Below, piece after piece: positions 9,500 through 18,857 of a DNA stretch of 64,000 nt; the stretch's first letter is position 1, and each line of letters opens with the position of its first letter. The DNA comes from Acetilactobacillus jinshanensis_A. Lineage in GTDB: Bacteria; Bacillota; Bacilli; Lactobacillales; Lactobacillaceae. The stretch lies in assembly GCA_043289735.1 (NCBI GenBank), contig CP171343.1:62001-126000 (forward strand), read 5' to 3'. The notes beneath the pieces were generated by a model. It did not search any database and had not been told where the DNA came from. It was given only the letters and a program-made list of their open reading frames with translations. A program made the translations under genes and the position numbers.

Positions 9500-10851
9500 A
9501 TGTCACTCAGAAGTATTGTCGCGACGGCCGTCGGGAAGTCGTCTTACTGGTTTCTGCATAACATTATGCACGGCGGGACGGCCTTTCCGGGCGAAATCAC
9601 GACGAAAATTGATCCCGCGATTCTGAAGTCGCTCGGTAAGAATTATCGGGTCGTAATCGTGACCGGGACCAACGGGAAAACGCTGACCACGGCTTTGATC
9701 GTGCGGGCTTTAAAGCAGAAGTATCCGCATATCTTGACCAACCCGTCCGGTTCCAACATGAAGCGGGGCATCGTGACGACGTTCCTAAAGGGTCGTCATC
9801 ACCGGAAGGGCGCCCGTCCGTTAGCCATCCTGGAAGTCGACGAAGCCTACGTAATTCAGGTCGTCAAGTACATTAAGCCGGTGGCGTTCGTTTTAACCAA
9901 CATTTTCCGGGACCAGCTGGATCGTTACAGTGAAATCTATTATACGTTCAATCTGATCATCAACGCCATTAAGTTGGCTCCGCAAGCCACGATCATCGCG
10001 AACGGTGACGATTCGTTATTTCAGTCGGTCGATTTACCCAACCCGATCGTTTACTACGGCTTTGCGGATCACGATGAACACCGGGATTTCAAAGCCAAGC
10101 CGAACACCGATGACGTGATCTGTCCGCGCTGTCATCACATTCTTCGTTATCACTACATCACTTACGCTAATCTGGGTGACTACTTTTGCCCGCACTGCGG
10201 CTATTCCCGGCCGAAACTGACGACGGCCGTTACGAAAGTTGATCAATTAACCCCGGATACTCCGACGTTGAGATCGACGGCCATCGATTAACGATTAGCG
10301 CCGGCGGCACCTATAATATTTATAACGCTTTGACGGCTTATGCGGTCGCGAAGTTCTTTCAAGTTAGTCCGCAGGCGATTATTAAAGCGTTCCGCAGCAA
10401 CGCGCAGATTTTCGGCCGGCAGGAAAAGATCAACCTTAACGGCCGGCAGATTATTCTGATCATGATCAAGAACAAGGTCAGCGTCAACGTGATCTTTGAT
10501 ATGCTGGCTCACGAAAAGGACCCGTTCTCGTTCTCGTTCTTACTGAGTTCCAAAAACGCCGACGGTCTAGACACCAGTTACGTGTGGGACTGCAACTTTG
10601 AAAAGGTCGTTCGGATGCACCCGAAGCAGTTTATCTCCGGCGGTGATCATTACCGCGACATCGCTTATCGAATGAAGATTGCGGGCGCACCGAAAGATAA
10701 ACATATTATCGCTCATAACTATAAAGAATTATTACATGATCTAGCGAACGTACCGACCCGGAAAGTCTACGTCGTGGCTTGTTACACCCCGATGCGGATT
10801 CTGCGTGGAATCCTCGCTGAAAAGGGCTATGTAAAGAAGGGACTCGACTAA
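9500..10851 (+). pseudogene. murT: MurT, lipid II isoglutaminyl synthase ATPase subunit, frameshifted
   Basis: MurT is a Mur-ligase-like ATPase that, with GatD, amidates the glutamate of lipid II. The first frame (9500-10291) has the P-loop VTGTNGKTLTTAL near residue 52, the Mur ligase core LEVDEAYV, FRDQLDRYSE, and a four-Cys zinc ribbon (CPRCHH near residue 208, CPHCGY near 232). The DUF1727 C-terminal domain is in another frame (10330-10851), continuous with upstream SDVEIDGHRLTISAGGTYNI. The frames join near 10258 by a single-base change. All domains are present, so an assembly indel is more likely than true loss in a gene that is usually essential. The stop overlaps the gatD start (TAATG). 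Confidence 0.85.
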
Positions 10852-11563
10852 TGAAAGCTAAGTATGAATTACGGATCGCTCATTTATACGGTGATCTCAT
10901 GAACACTTATGGTGATTACGGCAATATTCTGGTCCTGCAGTATTACGGCCGAAAGCTGGGCGTTCAAGTCGATGCCGACGTCGTTAGTATCGGCACCGGC
11001 TTAGATCCCGATAAATATGATTTGGCTATTTTAGGCGACGGCCAGTATTTTGAACAGTCGATCGTCGCTCGGGACCTACCCCACAAGAAAGCGGCTTTGA
11101 CTAAGTTGATTAATCGAGGGACCCCGATGCTGGCCGTGGGTGAAGGCTATCAATTGTTAGGCCAGTCTTACTTAACGCCCCAGGGTCAAAAGCGGCCCGG
11201 CTTAGGGATCATGAATCATGATACTGATCAGCAGCACCGCAGCCAGGATATCCTGGGTGAACAGAAGATCGTTGACCCCGTTAATCATCAGACCTATCAC
11301 GGCTTCGAACATCATCAGGATCAGACCTTCTTGGGTCCAGGTGAAAAGCCGCTCGGTAAGGTCGTTGAAGGCCAAGGCGGCAATAACGCTAAGGATGATT
11401 ACGAAGGCGCTCAATACAAGAACACGTACGGTACCTATATTCATTCGTTCTTGGCCCGAAACCCGAAGTGGTTAAAGGAATGCTGTTGACGGCCTTGAAG
11501 AATAAGTATCCGAGCGAAGACTTCAGTCAATTGAAAGCGATGAAGTTTGCGCCGTCGTATTAA
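10851..11563 (+). pseudogene. gatD: GatD-like glutamine amidotransferase subunit, catalytic Cys replaced, 3' frameshift
   Basis: It is the expected partner of MurT and overlaps it by one base. The start (IAHLYGDLMNTYGDYGNIL), the DKYDLAILGDGQYFEQSIV segment and GTYIHSFLARNP near the end are typical of GatD. The amidotransferase nucleophile normally lies in a CGGYQLLG motif; here the sequence is AVGEGYQLLG, so Cys is replaced by Gly at residue 97. Without it, glutamine hydrolysis should not work. Near residue 207 the frame shifts; the other frame continues with ALKNKYPSEDF to a stop at 11561-11563. The indel may be a sequencing error, but the Cys change is two adjacent residue differences and not a shift. 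Confidence 0.75.
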
Positions 11564-12843
11564 TTTAGAATTAAATTCATAAAGTAAAGAGCGTTGCCGA
11601 AATTGTCGTNNGCAGCGCTTTTTTTATTTATAGCATTGTGATAATATTGAATTAATTTCTTTCTCAATAGCGGATCATGAGCAAACAGATAAAGGCCTTT
11701 AACACCTCGCTTCATGAGGACGTTAGCGGAATTAAGCACTAGCTGTTGCTTAATCTTGGGAAATCCTTTTGGATTTGTGATATCCTTTCGTTTCTTAAGG
11801 GATTCGGTATCGGTATATTTTGAAAAGTCGATCTTGATCTGATTAGTTCCCGGCTTTAGGTAGACCGGCGGTCCTAAGATAACGCCGACGTAGTTTAGGT
11901 CGAAGCCCTGGCAGGTGAACATCGAACCGACTTCGTTGATGGTCTGCGGCAGTTCGGCCCACGGCGTCTGGGTATGGTTGTATTGATCCCAGGGCATTTT
12001 AAAGCCGTGGATCTCGTGAATGTAGTGCTTACCGCCGTCCAGCGTTGACGGGTAGCCGGACGTGGACACGATTCGGGACAGGCCGACCTGCCGATTGCGT
12101 TTAACGATGGCCTGACGCATTTTTTCGGCGTCGTCGAAGATCCGGAAATCGTAATCTTTACCGAAGTTCTTGGGTAACGGCGTTAAAGTGCCGTCCGTAA
12201 GGTCGTTGATCCAGTGAATTAACTCATCGCTGGCGGTCATTCGGAACTGATGGGTCAGGTGATAGCTGTCGTTGATGTAGGGATGAATGACCTGCTGAAG
12301 ACGGTGATCGTTCCAGAAGCTCTTGGTTCGCAGGACCTGGTGCTTATCGAAGACCAGGATCGTGACCTGCGAGATCTTGATGATTTCCGCTAGCTGATTA
12401 TGCTGGTAAAAATTATTGAAGTGGTCGCCTTCGGATAAAAGCAGGTGCGCTTCGTCGATGATCGTTACGTCGGCGTGGCCGTGCCGCTTGTGCATCTGGT
12501 TGATGAACGAAGTGGGGCGGTTGAAGTTCTTTTTGAGGACGTGCTTTTCGCTGCCGGCGATCTTTTTATAGACCTTTAGGATTTCGGGATGGTTGACCAG
12601 GAAGTAATTCTGGGTCTTATATAACGGATTGTTTTTATCCGCGGCCATCTGCTGAATGTCGTAAAAGAGCTGGCTCAGGACCACGCTCTTGCCGGTTCCG
12701 GCGTCGCCGTAGATGACGAAGACGGCGTGCTTCGGGGCGTGGAGCTTATCCTTTGCGAAATTTTCGATGTGATTAACTAATTTTTGCTGCTCGGCCGTGA
12801 GGTGATGTCCCGGACCGAGTTTGAATGCGGCACTGTTGTTCAT
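11560..12843 (-). CDS. DUF2075-family AAA ATPase
   Basis: A 427-residue P-loop protein of the DUF2075 (helicase/Schlafen-group ATPase-like) family. Walker A is YGDAGTGKSVVL near residue 45, Walker B TIIDEAHLLL near residue 127, and helicase-like motifs QFRMTASDELIHWI and FTCQGFDLNYVGVILG follow. The family's role is not settled; a nucleic-acid-linked ATPase is inferred. The ATG at 12843 follows an AGAAGGA site. The C-terminal end is uncertain: the frame runs through two Ns and through the terminator stem, so the true stop may lie near 11640, after IQYYHNAINKK. It stands alone between converging genes. Confidence 0.75.
   Translation of the reverse strand: MNNSAAFKLGPGHHLTAEQQKLVNHIENFAKDKLHAPKHAVFVIYGDAGTGKSVVLSQLFYDIQQMAADKNNPLYKTQNYFLVNHPEILKVYKKIAGSEKHVLKKNFNRPTSFINQMHKRHGHADVTIIDEAHLLLSEGDHFNNFYQHNQLAEIIKISQVTILVFDKHQVLRTKSFWNDHRLQQVIHPYINDSYHLTHQFRMTASDELIHWINDLTDGTLTPLPKNFGKDYDFRIFDDAEKMRQAIVKRNRQVGLSRIVSTSGYPSTLDGGKHYIHEIHGFKMPWDQYNHTQTPWAELPQTINEVGSMFTCQGFDLNYVGVILGPPVYLKPGTNQIKIDFSKYTDTESLKKRKDITNPKGFPKIKQQLVLNSANVLMKRGVKGLYLFAHDPLLRKKLIQYYHNAINKKSAXXDNFGNALYFMNLILN
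11590..11626 (+). terminator. Terminator after gatD
   Basis: AGCGTTGC (11590-11597) pairs with GCAGCGCT (11612-11619) and is followed by a T tract. Two undetermined bases (11610-11611) fall in the loop. It also lies within the 3' end of the opposing DUF2075 gene. Confidence 0.7.
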
Positions 12844-12930
12844 GTTTAATCCTTCTTTACGTAATTATTGTAAAACAAAAGGTCCGCTAATTTGATAGCG
12901 AACCCAGATTTTAATTTGAATTTCTAATGA

Positions 12931-14670
12931 TTAAGCGATCGTTTGGATTAACTTCGCAACGGCATCTTTATAACTAGCTAACCGTTTCATAACGCCGTCG
13001 TTAGTCTTAGCGACCGTGCCGATGTAGAAACGAACGCGGGGTTCGGTTCCGCTCGGTCGAACGGTTAACCAGGTGCCGTCAGCTAACCAGTACTTCATGA
13101 CGTTGGATTTTGGCAAGTTGATCTTAGAAGTCTTGCCGTCAGCGGCCTTCGTCGTGGATGACAGGAAGTCCTGTTCCTTTTCGACCTTTTGGCCGTTGAA
13201 GCTGGTCAGGTGGTCATGACGTAATTTCTTCATGACGTTGTGCATGTCCTGATGAGCGGTAATGCCGCTGAATAATTTAGAAGTGGAGTATTCTTTAAAG
13301 TAGCCGTACTTCTTATAGATGGCCTGTAAGCCGTCGTACATGGTCATGCCCTTGCTCTTGTAGTAAGCGGCGACTTCAGCCAGCAGCATTAAGGACTGAA
13401 CGGCGTCTTTATCCCGAACGAACGGCTTGATCAGGTAACCGTAGCTTTCTTCGAAGCCGAACAGGAAGGTGTGCTTGCCGGTCTTTTCGTATTCTTTGAT
13501 CTGCTGACCGATGTATTTGAAGCCGGTCAAAACGTTCTTCATTTCAACGCCGTAGCTTTTGGCGATCTGGGTGGCTAATTCAGTGGAAACGATGGATTTA
13601 ACGACCCGGCCGTTCTTCGGTAACGTTCCGGCATTCTTTTTGGCCTTTAAGATGTAGTTCAAAAGGATACTGGCGATCTGGTTACCGGTTAATAGAGCGT
13701 ATTCACCGTTGGGCTGACGAACGGCAGCGCCTAAACGATCGGCGTCGGGGTCGGTCGCGATTAAGACGTCGGCGTTGACTTTTTTACCTAACTGAATGGC
13801 CAGGTGAAAGGCTTGCGGATACTGCGGATTCGGGTGCGGCGTGTCCGGAAATTCCGGATCGGCGATGGCCTGCTGCGGAACGATAACGTAGTTGGTAAAA
13901 CCGGCTTCTTGTAAAGCCCGGCGAGCGAGGACTTTACCCGTTCCGTAGAGCGGGGTGTAGACGAACTTTAGCTTCGGGCCCATCTTCTTTAGTAAATCGT
14001 GATTGATATTAACGGATTTAGCGGCCTTTAAGTAAGCTTCGTCGACGTCTTCACCGATGATGTGCATCAAATGCTTTTGCCGCATTTCCGGAATCGGCAT
14101 CGTTTTAATGGCGAAGAGGTCGCTGGCTTTACGAGCTCGGTTAACGATCATCGCCGACGGTTTCGGTGGCATCTGTCCGCCGTCGGGACCGTAGATCTTG
14201 TAACCGTTGTATTGTTTCGGGTTATGACTGGCGGTGATCATGACGCCGGCGAAGGTGTGGAGATGACGGACCGTGAACGAGCATTCCGGGACCGGATGGA
14301 TATCGTCGAAGATGTAGCTCGGGATGTCGTGAGCACCCAGCGTCATGGCGGTATTCTCCGCGAATTCACGGGAATGGTATCGGGAATCGTAGCTAATGGC
14401 GACGCCGCGCTGCTTTTCTTTCGGCGGTAAGGTGTCCATATAGTTAGCTAAGCCTTCGGTGGCCTGACGAACGGTATAGATGTTGATCCGGTTCAATCCG
14501 GCGCCCATGGTGCCACGCATTCCGGCGGTCCCAAAGTTCAGACGGGCGCCGAACGCGTCCTTCATTTTAGTCGGGTCATTTTTCATGCTGGCAAGTTCAC
14601 GCTTGAGATAGACAGGCATGTTAACTTGCTGACACCAATTCTGATAGGCCTTCTTTACGTCAATTGACAT
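12931..14670 (-). CDS. pgm: Phosphoglucomutase/phosphomannomutase
   Basis: A full-length (579 aa) alpha-D-phosphohexomutase that interconverts glucose-6-phosphate and glucose-1-phosphate, feeding UDP-glucose, polysaccharide and wall precursors. The active-site serine lies in TASHNPKQYNGYK (near residue 146), the metal-binding loop is ATDPDADRLG (near residue 304), the sugar-binding loop is GFEESYGYL and the phosphate-binding end is RPSGTEPRVRFY. Its length matches Bacillus PgcA-type enzymes. The start ATG follows a GAAGG site. Confidence 0.93.
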   Translation of the reverse strand: MSIDVKKAYQNWCQQVNMPVYLKRELASMKNDPTKMKDAFGARLNFGTAGMRGTMGAGLNRINIYTVRQATEGLANYMDTLPPKEKQRGVAISYDSRYHSREFAENTAMTLGAHDIPSYIFDDIHPVPECSFTVRHLHTFAGVMITASHNPKQYNGYKIYGPDGGQMPPKPSAMIVNRARKASDLFAIKTMPIPEMRQKHLMHIIGEDVDEAYLKAAKSVNINHDLLKKMGPKLKFVYTPLYGTGKVLARRALQEAGFTNYVIVPQQAIADPEFPDTPHPNPQYPQAFHLAIQLGKKVNADVLIATDPDADRLGAAVRQPNGEYALLTGNQIASILLNYILKAKKNAGTLPKNGRVVKSIVSTELATQIAKSYGVEMKNVLTGFKYIGQQIKEYEKTGKHTFLFGFEESYGYLIKPFVRDKDAVQSLMLLAEVAAYYKSKGMTMYDGLQAIYKKYGYFKEYSTSKLFSGITAHQDMHNVMKKLRHDHLTSFNGQKVEKEQDFLSSTTKAADGKTSKINLPKSNVMKYWLADGTWLTVRPSGTEPRVRFYIGTVAKTNDGVMKRLASYKDAVAKLIQTIA

Positions 14671-14780
14671 CTAGAAACCTTCTTTAACTTATAAGGAATT
14701 ATCAATTTAATATCCCATGTTGAATTATAATTTGACGGTCCTTTTAAATCAACTTAGGGCCCTGCTAATAAAAAATTCCA

Positions 14781-14789
14781 TGCTATAAT
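14781..14789 (+). promoter_or_regulatory. Extended -10 promoter for fhs
   Basis: TGCTATAAT at 14781-14789 is an extended -10 element (TGn plus TATAAT). No good -35 box lies 17 nt upstream, as is common for extended -10 promoters. Confidence 0.5.
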
Positions 14790-14827
14790 AAAAACGGTAA
14801 AATTTAACTGAATAATTTGATTTACTA

Positions 14828-14861
14828 AGAGGGGGCAATTCCACGTTGTGGAATCAGCGTG
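14828..14861 (+). promoter_or_regulatory. Hairpin between Shine-Dalgarno and start of fhs
   Basis: A strong purine site AGAGGGGG (14828-14835) is followed by a perfect 7-bp hairpin, ATTCCAC (14838-14844), loop GTT, GTGGAAT (14848-14854), then four bases and the in-frame GTG at 14859. Linear spacing from SD to GTG is 23 nt, but with the hairpin folded out it is 6. An in-frame ATG at 14871 is the other possible start, but it is even further away. Confidence 0.55.
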
Positions 14862-16544
14862 GGCTCAAAAATGAAATCAGATATCGAAATTTCTCAAAAC
14901 TGTCACATGTGGCCAATCGAAAAGATTGCTAAGAAATTAAATTTAAAGCCAGATCAAATCGAACCCTATGGCCATTACAAAGCTAAGGTTTCGTTACCGA
15001 TTAAAGATCAGCACACTAAACATAAGCTGATTTTAATGACCGCCATTAACCCGACGCCGGCAGGCGAAGGTAAGACGACCGTTGCGATCGGTCTAGCCGA
15101 TGCTTTAAATCAGTTGCATCACAACGCTGCGTTGGCCCTGCGTGAACCGTCGATCGGCCCCGTCATGGGCATGAAAGGCGGCGCCGCCGGCGGTGGCTAC
15201 GCCCAGGTTGAACCGATGGAAGACATTAACCTGCACTTTACCGGTGATATGGACGCTTTGACGGAAGCCCACGATACGTTATCGGCTTTGATCGATGCTC
15301 ATATTCATCACGGCAACCAGTTGAACTTAGATCCGCGGCAGATTACCTGGCACCGGGTCTTAGACGTTAACGATCGGGAACTCCGGAACTGTGTCGTGGG
15401 CCTAGGCGGTCGCTTTTCTGGAGTTCCGCGTCAGGACAGCTTTAGCATTACCGCCGCCAGTGAATTGATGGCGATCCTGTGCTTAAGCCGCAATTTAATG
15501 GACATGAAGAAGCGGATCAGCCGGATCGTGATTGGCTATACCTATGACGAAAAGCCGGTGACCGTTAAGGATTTGGGTGCCACCGGTGCTTTAACGTTAC
15601 TATTAAAGGACGCCATCAAGCCGAACTTGGTTCAGACCTTGGAACATACGCCGACCTTTATTCACGGCGGCCCGTTCGCTAACATCGCCCACGGCTGCAA
15701 CAGTATTCTGGCGACTCAAGCCGCGATGAACACGGCGGATTATACCGTGACGGAAGCCGGCTTCGGAGCTGATCTGGGCGCCGAAAAGTTTATGGACATC
15801 GTAGCGCCGCAGATTCATAAGACGCCGGACGCGGTCGTGATCGTCGCCAGCGTTCGTGCCTTAAAGTACAACGGCGGCATGAAGTTAGCGGATTTGCCGA
15901 AAGAAAACGTTCATGCTCTGTTAAAGGGTGCCGCTAATCTAAAGCAGCACGTCAGCAGCATGAAGCGCTACGGTAAGCCGGTCGTGGTCGCGATTAACCG
16001 CTTTGCCGGAGCGCCGGACGCCGGAACCGATCATGAAGTTCAGGTCCTAAAGAATTACATTACCAAAGATCTGCATACCCACGCGGCCGTCGTTGACGTC
16101 TGGGGTCAAGGCGGTAAAGGTGCCTTGGACCTCGCTAAGATCGTGGCTAAGGATTGTGATCAGTCTCGTGCTTTACAGCCGTTATATAAAGATAACGACG
16201 ATCTGGTAACTAAGTTAAATAAGATCGTCAAGAATTGTTACGGCGGCAAGGGCATTATCTTAAGTTCTAAAGCTAAAGCTCAGTTAGAAGCATTGAAGCA
16301 AAACGGTTGGGACAAGTTGCCGGTCTGTGTTGCTAAAACTCAGTATTCCTTAACTGATGACGCTCATCGTTTGGGTGCTCCAAAGGGCTTCTGGATTCAC
16401 GTTCGAGCCTTGGAACCTAAGTTAGGTGCCGGTTTCATCATTGCTTTAACCGGTAAAGTCTTGACGATGCCGGGATTACCGAGTCATCCGGCCGCTCTTA
16501 ATATGGATATCGATAAGAATGGCAAGATTACCGGCCTGTTCTAA
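14859..16544 (+). CDS. fhs: Formate--tetrahydrofolate ligase
   Basis: This enzyme makes 10-formyl-tetrahydrofolate from formate, THF and ATP for purine and formyl-Met synthesis. It is full length (561 aa from GTG 14859, or 557 from ATG 14871). Landmarks: the P-loop-like TPAGEGKTTVAIGLADAL near residue 66, EPSIGPVMGMKGGAAGGGYA near residue 97, the LHFTGDMDAL segment, and the terminal TGKVLTMPGLPSHPAA. The choice between GTG and ATG is open; the hairpin spacing favours GTG. It is monocistronic between a promoter and a terminator. Confidence 0.95.
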   Translation: MGSKMKSDIEISQNCHMWPIEKIAKKLNLKPDQIEPYGHYKAKVSLPIKDQHTKHKLILMTAINPTPAGEGKTTVAIGLADALNQLHHNAALALREPSIGPVMGMKGGAAGGGYAQVEPMEDINLHFTGDMDALTEAHDTLSALIDAHIHHGNQLNLDPRQITWHRVLDVNDRELRNCVVGLGGRFSGVPRQDSFSITAASELMAILCLSRNLMDMKKRISRIVIGYTYDEKPVTVKDLGATGALTLLLKDAIKPNLVQTLEHTPTFIHGGPFANIAHGCNSILATQAAMNTADYTVTEAGFGADLGAEKFMDIVAPQIHKTPDAVVIVASVRALKYNGGMKLADLPKENVHALLKGAANLKQHVSSMKRYGKPVVVAINRFAGAPDAGTDHEVQVLKNYITKDLHTHAAVVDVWGQGGKGALDLAKIVAKDCDQSRALQPLYKDNDDLVTKLNKIVKNCYGGKGIILSSKAKAQLEALKQNGWDKLPVCVAKTQYSLTDDAHRLGAPKGFWIHVRALEPKLGAGFIIALTGKVLTMPGLPSHPAALNMDIDKNGKITGLF

Positions 16545-16567
16545 AAATAAATAAGTTACAAATTAAG

Positions 16568-16608
16568 ATAACCGTAACCTCTTTTAGAGAGTGCGGTTAT
16601 TTATTTTT
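16568..16608 (+). terminator. Terminator after fhs
   Basis: The stem ATAACCG (16568-16574) with CGGTTAT (16594-16600), extended by an inner AGAG/CTCT pairing, precedes a T-rich tail. Confidence 0.75.
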
Positions 16609-16616
16609 AATAAAAA

Positions 16617-16640
16617 TCGGTTACGTAATAATCGATTACG
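16617..16640 (+). promoter_or_regulatory. Direct repeat upstream of fabH, possible operator
   Basis: TCGGTTACG (16617-16625) and TCGATTACG (16632-16640) are near-identical repeats 15 bp apart. They overlap the place of a -35 box for a TAAAAT -10-like element at 16644-16649. They could bind a fatty-acid regulator, but no fabT gene is in this operon and I do not recognise the motif. Confidence 0.3.
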
Positions 16641-16676
16641 AGATAAAATAAACTTATACGTTAGGAGATTTATTCG

Positions 16677-17648
16677 ATGAATCGGTTTTCAATTTTAGCG
16701 ACCGCACGAGCGGTTCCGAAAAAAGTGGTTACGAATGACGATCTTTCAAAGATCATGAAGACGTCCGACGCCTGGATCAGCCGCCGGACCGGGATCCATG
16801 AACGCCGGGTGGCCACGACCGAAACCACGACTTCGTTATCGGCTGACGTAGCTCGACAGCTGCTGAAGAAATCGGGCGTCAAAGCCGACGATTTGGATTA
16901 CGTGATCGTGGCGACCATGTCGTCGGATTACATGATGCCGTCGACCGCCGCCGCGGTGCAGGGCATCATCGGTGCTAAACACGCGGCCGCTTTTGACATT
17001 AGCGCGGCCTGCTCGGGCTTCGCTTACGGGATCAAAATCCTGGACGCGTTATTGGCTCAGAAGCCGAATGCCAAGGGGATCCTGATCGGCGGCGAGACCA
17101 TGACCAAGTACATTAACTGGGCCGACCGTTCCACCGCCGTGCTGTTCGGTGACGGTGCCGGTGGGATCCTAGCCGCTAACTCGGGATCGGGCCGGATCAT
17201 CACCACTGATTTGGCGACGTACGGTGATCTGGGCTCTAAATTGACGGCCGGTCACTTTGGTTACCAGGATCCGCAATATCACCAAACTGATAAGGAAGAC
17301 CGCTTCTGTCATCAGGACGGTCGTGCTATCTATGGCTTTGCGATCCGAAAGGTGCCAAAATCGATTCGTCAGGCTTTAAAGCAGGCTAATTTGTCTCCGG
17401 GTCAGATTAAGTACTTTGTTTTACACCAAGCGAACGCCCGGATCGTGAAGAGCGTTTCCCGTCATTTACACGTTCCGTTCGCTAAGTTTCCCATTAGTAT
17501 CAACCGGTACGGCAACACGGTTGCCGCCAGCGAACCGATGCTATTGTCACGGCTGGTCGATTCGGGTAAAATTAAGCATGGTGATATAATTGATTTAACC
17601 GGTTTCGGCGGCGGTTTGACCGTCGGGACCGTTATCTTAAAATTTTAA
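16677..17648 (+). CDS. fabH: 3-oxoacyl-ACP synthase III
   Basis: It starts fatty-acid chains by condensing acetyl-CoA with malonyl-ACP. The 323-aa protein is full length. The catalytic triad is visible: Cys in DISAACSGFAYG (near residue 112), His in VLHQANARI (near 245) and Asn in NRYGNTVAAS (near 275). The ATG at 16677 follows TAGGAG. It is the first gene of the fab/acc run, whose genes all read in the same direction with short gaps or overlaps. Confidence 0.95.
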   Translation: MNRFSILATARAVPKKVVTNDDLSKIMKTSDAWISRRTGIHERRVATTETTTSLSADVARQLLKKSGVKADDLDYVIVATMSSDYMMPSTAAAVQGIIGAKHAAAFDISAACSGFAYGIKILDALLAQKPNAKGILIGGETMTKYINWADRSTAVLFGDGAGGILAANSGSGRIITTDLATYGDLGSKLTAGHFGYQDPQYHQTDKEDRFCHQDGRAIYGFAIRKVPKSIRQALKQANLSPGQIKYFVLHQANARIVKSVSRHLHVPFAKFPISINRYGNTVAASEPMLLSRLVDSGKIKHGDIIDLTGFGGGLTVGTVILKF

Positions 17649-17677
17649 CTTTTAATTTTTTTTGGAGGAAATATATT

Positions 17678-17932
17678 ATGGATAAGAAAAAGATTTTTGC
17701 TAAAGTACAGAGCGTCGTTGCTGATCAGTTAGATGATGTTGACAAATCTAAGATCAAGCCTTCTACTAACATCAAGAAGGATTTAGATTTAGATAGCTTA
17801 GACATTTTCGAAATCGTTGATGATTTAGAAGATGCTTACGATATCGAAATTAACACCGACCAGGACTTAGACACCGTTGACCAATTCGTTGACTACATCG
17901 CTGGTGAAATTCAGAAGAAGCAAAGTAAGTAA
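17678..17932 (+). CDS. acpP: Acyl carrier protein
   Basis: An 84-aa acidic protein carrying the growing acyl chain on phosphopantetheine. The attachment serine is in DLDLDSLDIFEIV (near residue 41). A strong TTTGGAGGAAA site precedes the ATG. Codon use is more AT-biased than in the flanking enzymes, as is usual for a very highly expressed gene. Its activating transferase is encoded later in the same operon (24217). Confidence 0.95.
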   Translation: MDKKKIFAKVQSVVADQLDDVDKSKIKPSTNIKKDLDLDSLDIFEIVDDLEDAYDIEINTDQDLDTVDQFVDYIAGEIQKKQSK

Positions 17933-17950
17933 TTTAGGAGGAATTAAGTT

Positions 17951-18856
17951 TTGAAACTTGGTTTCCTGTTTGCAGGCCAGGGCAGTCAATTCAAGAACAT
18001 GGGCCAGGACCTGTATAAAGATCAGCCGTTATATAAACAAACGGTTGATCAGGCTTCAAAGATTTTGGGAATGGACATGTCCGATCCGAAAGTCTTTGAT
18101 GATATTAATAACGCTCAGGTCTCAATCTTGACCATGAGTTACGCGATTTACCGGATTTTACGGACGAAGTTATCGGAACCCGCTGCCATGGTCGGCCTAA
18201 GCCTAGGTGAATACAGCGCCTTAATCTCGGCCGGCTCGTTATCGTTTGATGACGGTTTAAAGCTGGTTCACGACCGTTCTCATTACATGGACGAAGCCGG
18301 TGCTAAGCATCCGGGCGCCATGGCGGCCGTTTTAAAGGCGGATCCCGCTAAGGTCAAGGCCGTTTGTGACGGCGTTGACGGTGCTTATCCGTGTAACTAC
18401 AACACCGCTACCCAGACCGTGATCGGCGGTACTAAAGCCGGAATCAAAGCGGCCCGAAAAGCTTTGAAGGCCCACGGGATGCGAATCGTAATTCCGTTAA
18501 AGGTTGCCGTGGCTTCCCATACGCCGCTGATGCAGCTGGCCAGTGATCTACTGGCCAAACGGATGGCCAAGATGACCTTTGCTGCACCTAAGACGACGGT
18601 CATGAGCAATACTTTGTCGAAGCCGTTTACTAAGGATAATATCAAGCCGACTTTAATCAAGCAGCTGATCAATCCGACCCACTTTGCGGACGACGTGGCG
18701 GCTTTAAAGCCGATGCATTTAGACGGCTTGGTTGAAGTCGGACCGGGTCATACGTTGAGCCACCTGGCTCATAAGACGTTGCCGGACGTTAAGAACTATC
18801 GAGTTGACAGCGTTAAGACGTTGCGTCAGACGCTGGCTCAGCTAGGAGGAAAATAA
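17951..18856 (+). CDS. fabD: Malonyl-CoA--ACP malonyltransferase
   Basis: It loads malonyl groups onto ACP. The 301-aa protein has the GQGSQ oxyanion motif at its N-terminus (LFAGQGSQFKNMG), the nucleophile serine in MVGLSLGEYSAL (near residue 91) and the catalytic His in VASHTPLMQL (near 198). The start is a TTG at 17951 behind TAGGAGGA. It ends two bases before fabG. Confidence 0.94.
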   Translation: MKLGFLFAGQGSQFKNMGQDLYKDQPLYKQTVDQASKILGMDMSDPKVFDDINNAQVSILTMSYAIYRILRTKLSEPAAMVGLSLGEYSALISAGSLSFDDGLKLVHDRSHYMDEAGAKHPGAMAAVLKADPAKVKAVCDGVDGAYPCNYNTATQTVIGGTKAGIKAARKALKAHGMRIVIPLKVAVASHTPLMQLASDLLAKRMAKMTFAAPKTTVMSNTLSKPFTKDNIKPTLIKQLINPTHFADDVAALKPMHLDGLVEVGPGHTLSHLAHKTLPDVKNYRVDSVKTLRQTLAQLGGK

Positions 18857-18857
18857 C

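Noticed and set aside
14062..14430. 122-aa ORF antisense to phosphoglucomutase
   Set aside because: It lies wholly inside pgm, has no ribosome site and is a by-product of GC-rich codons.
14700..14860. Tetrahydrofolate riboswitch before fhs
   Set aside because: The leader does not contain the conserved THF riboswitch core; only a small hairpin is seen.
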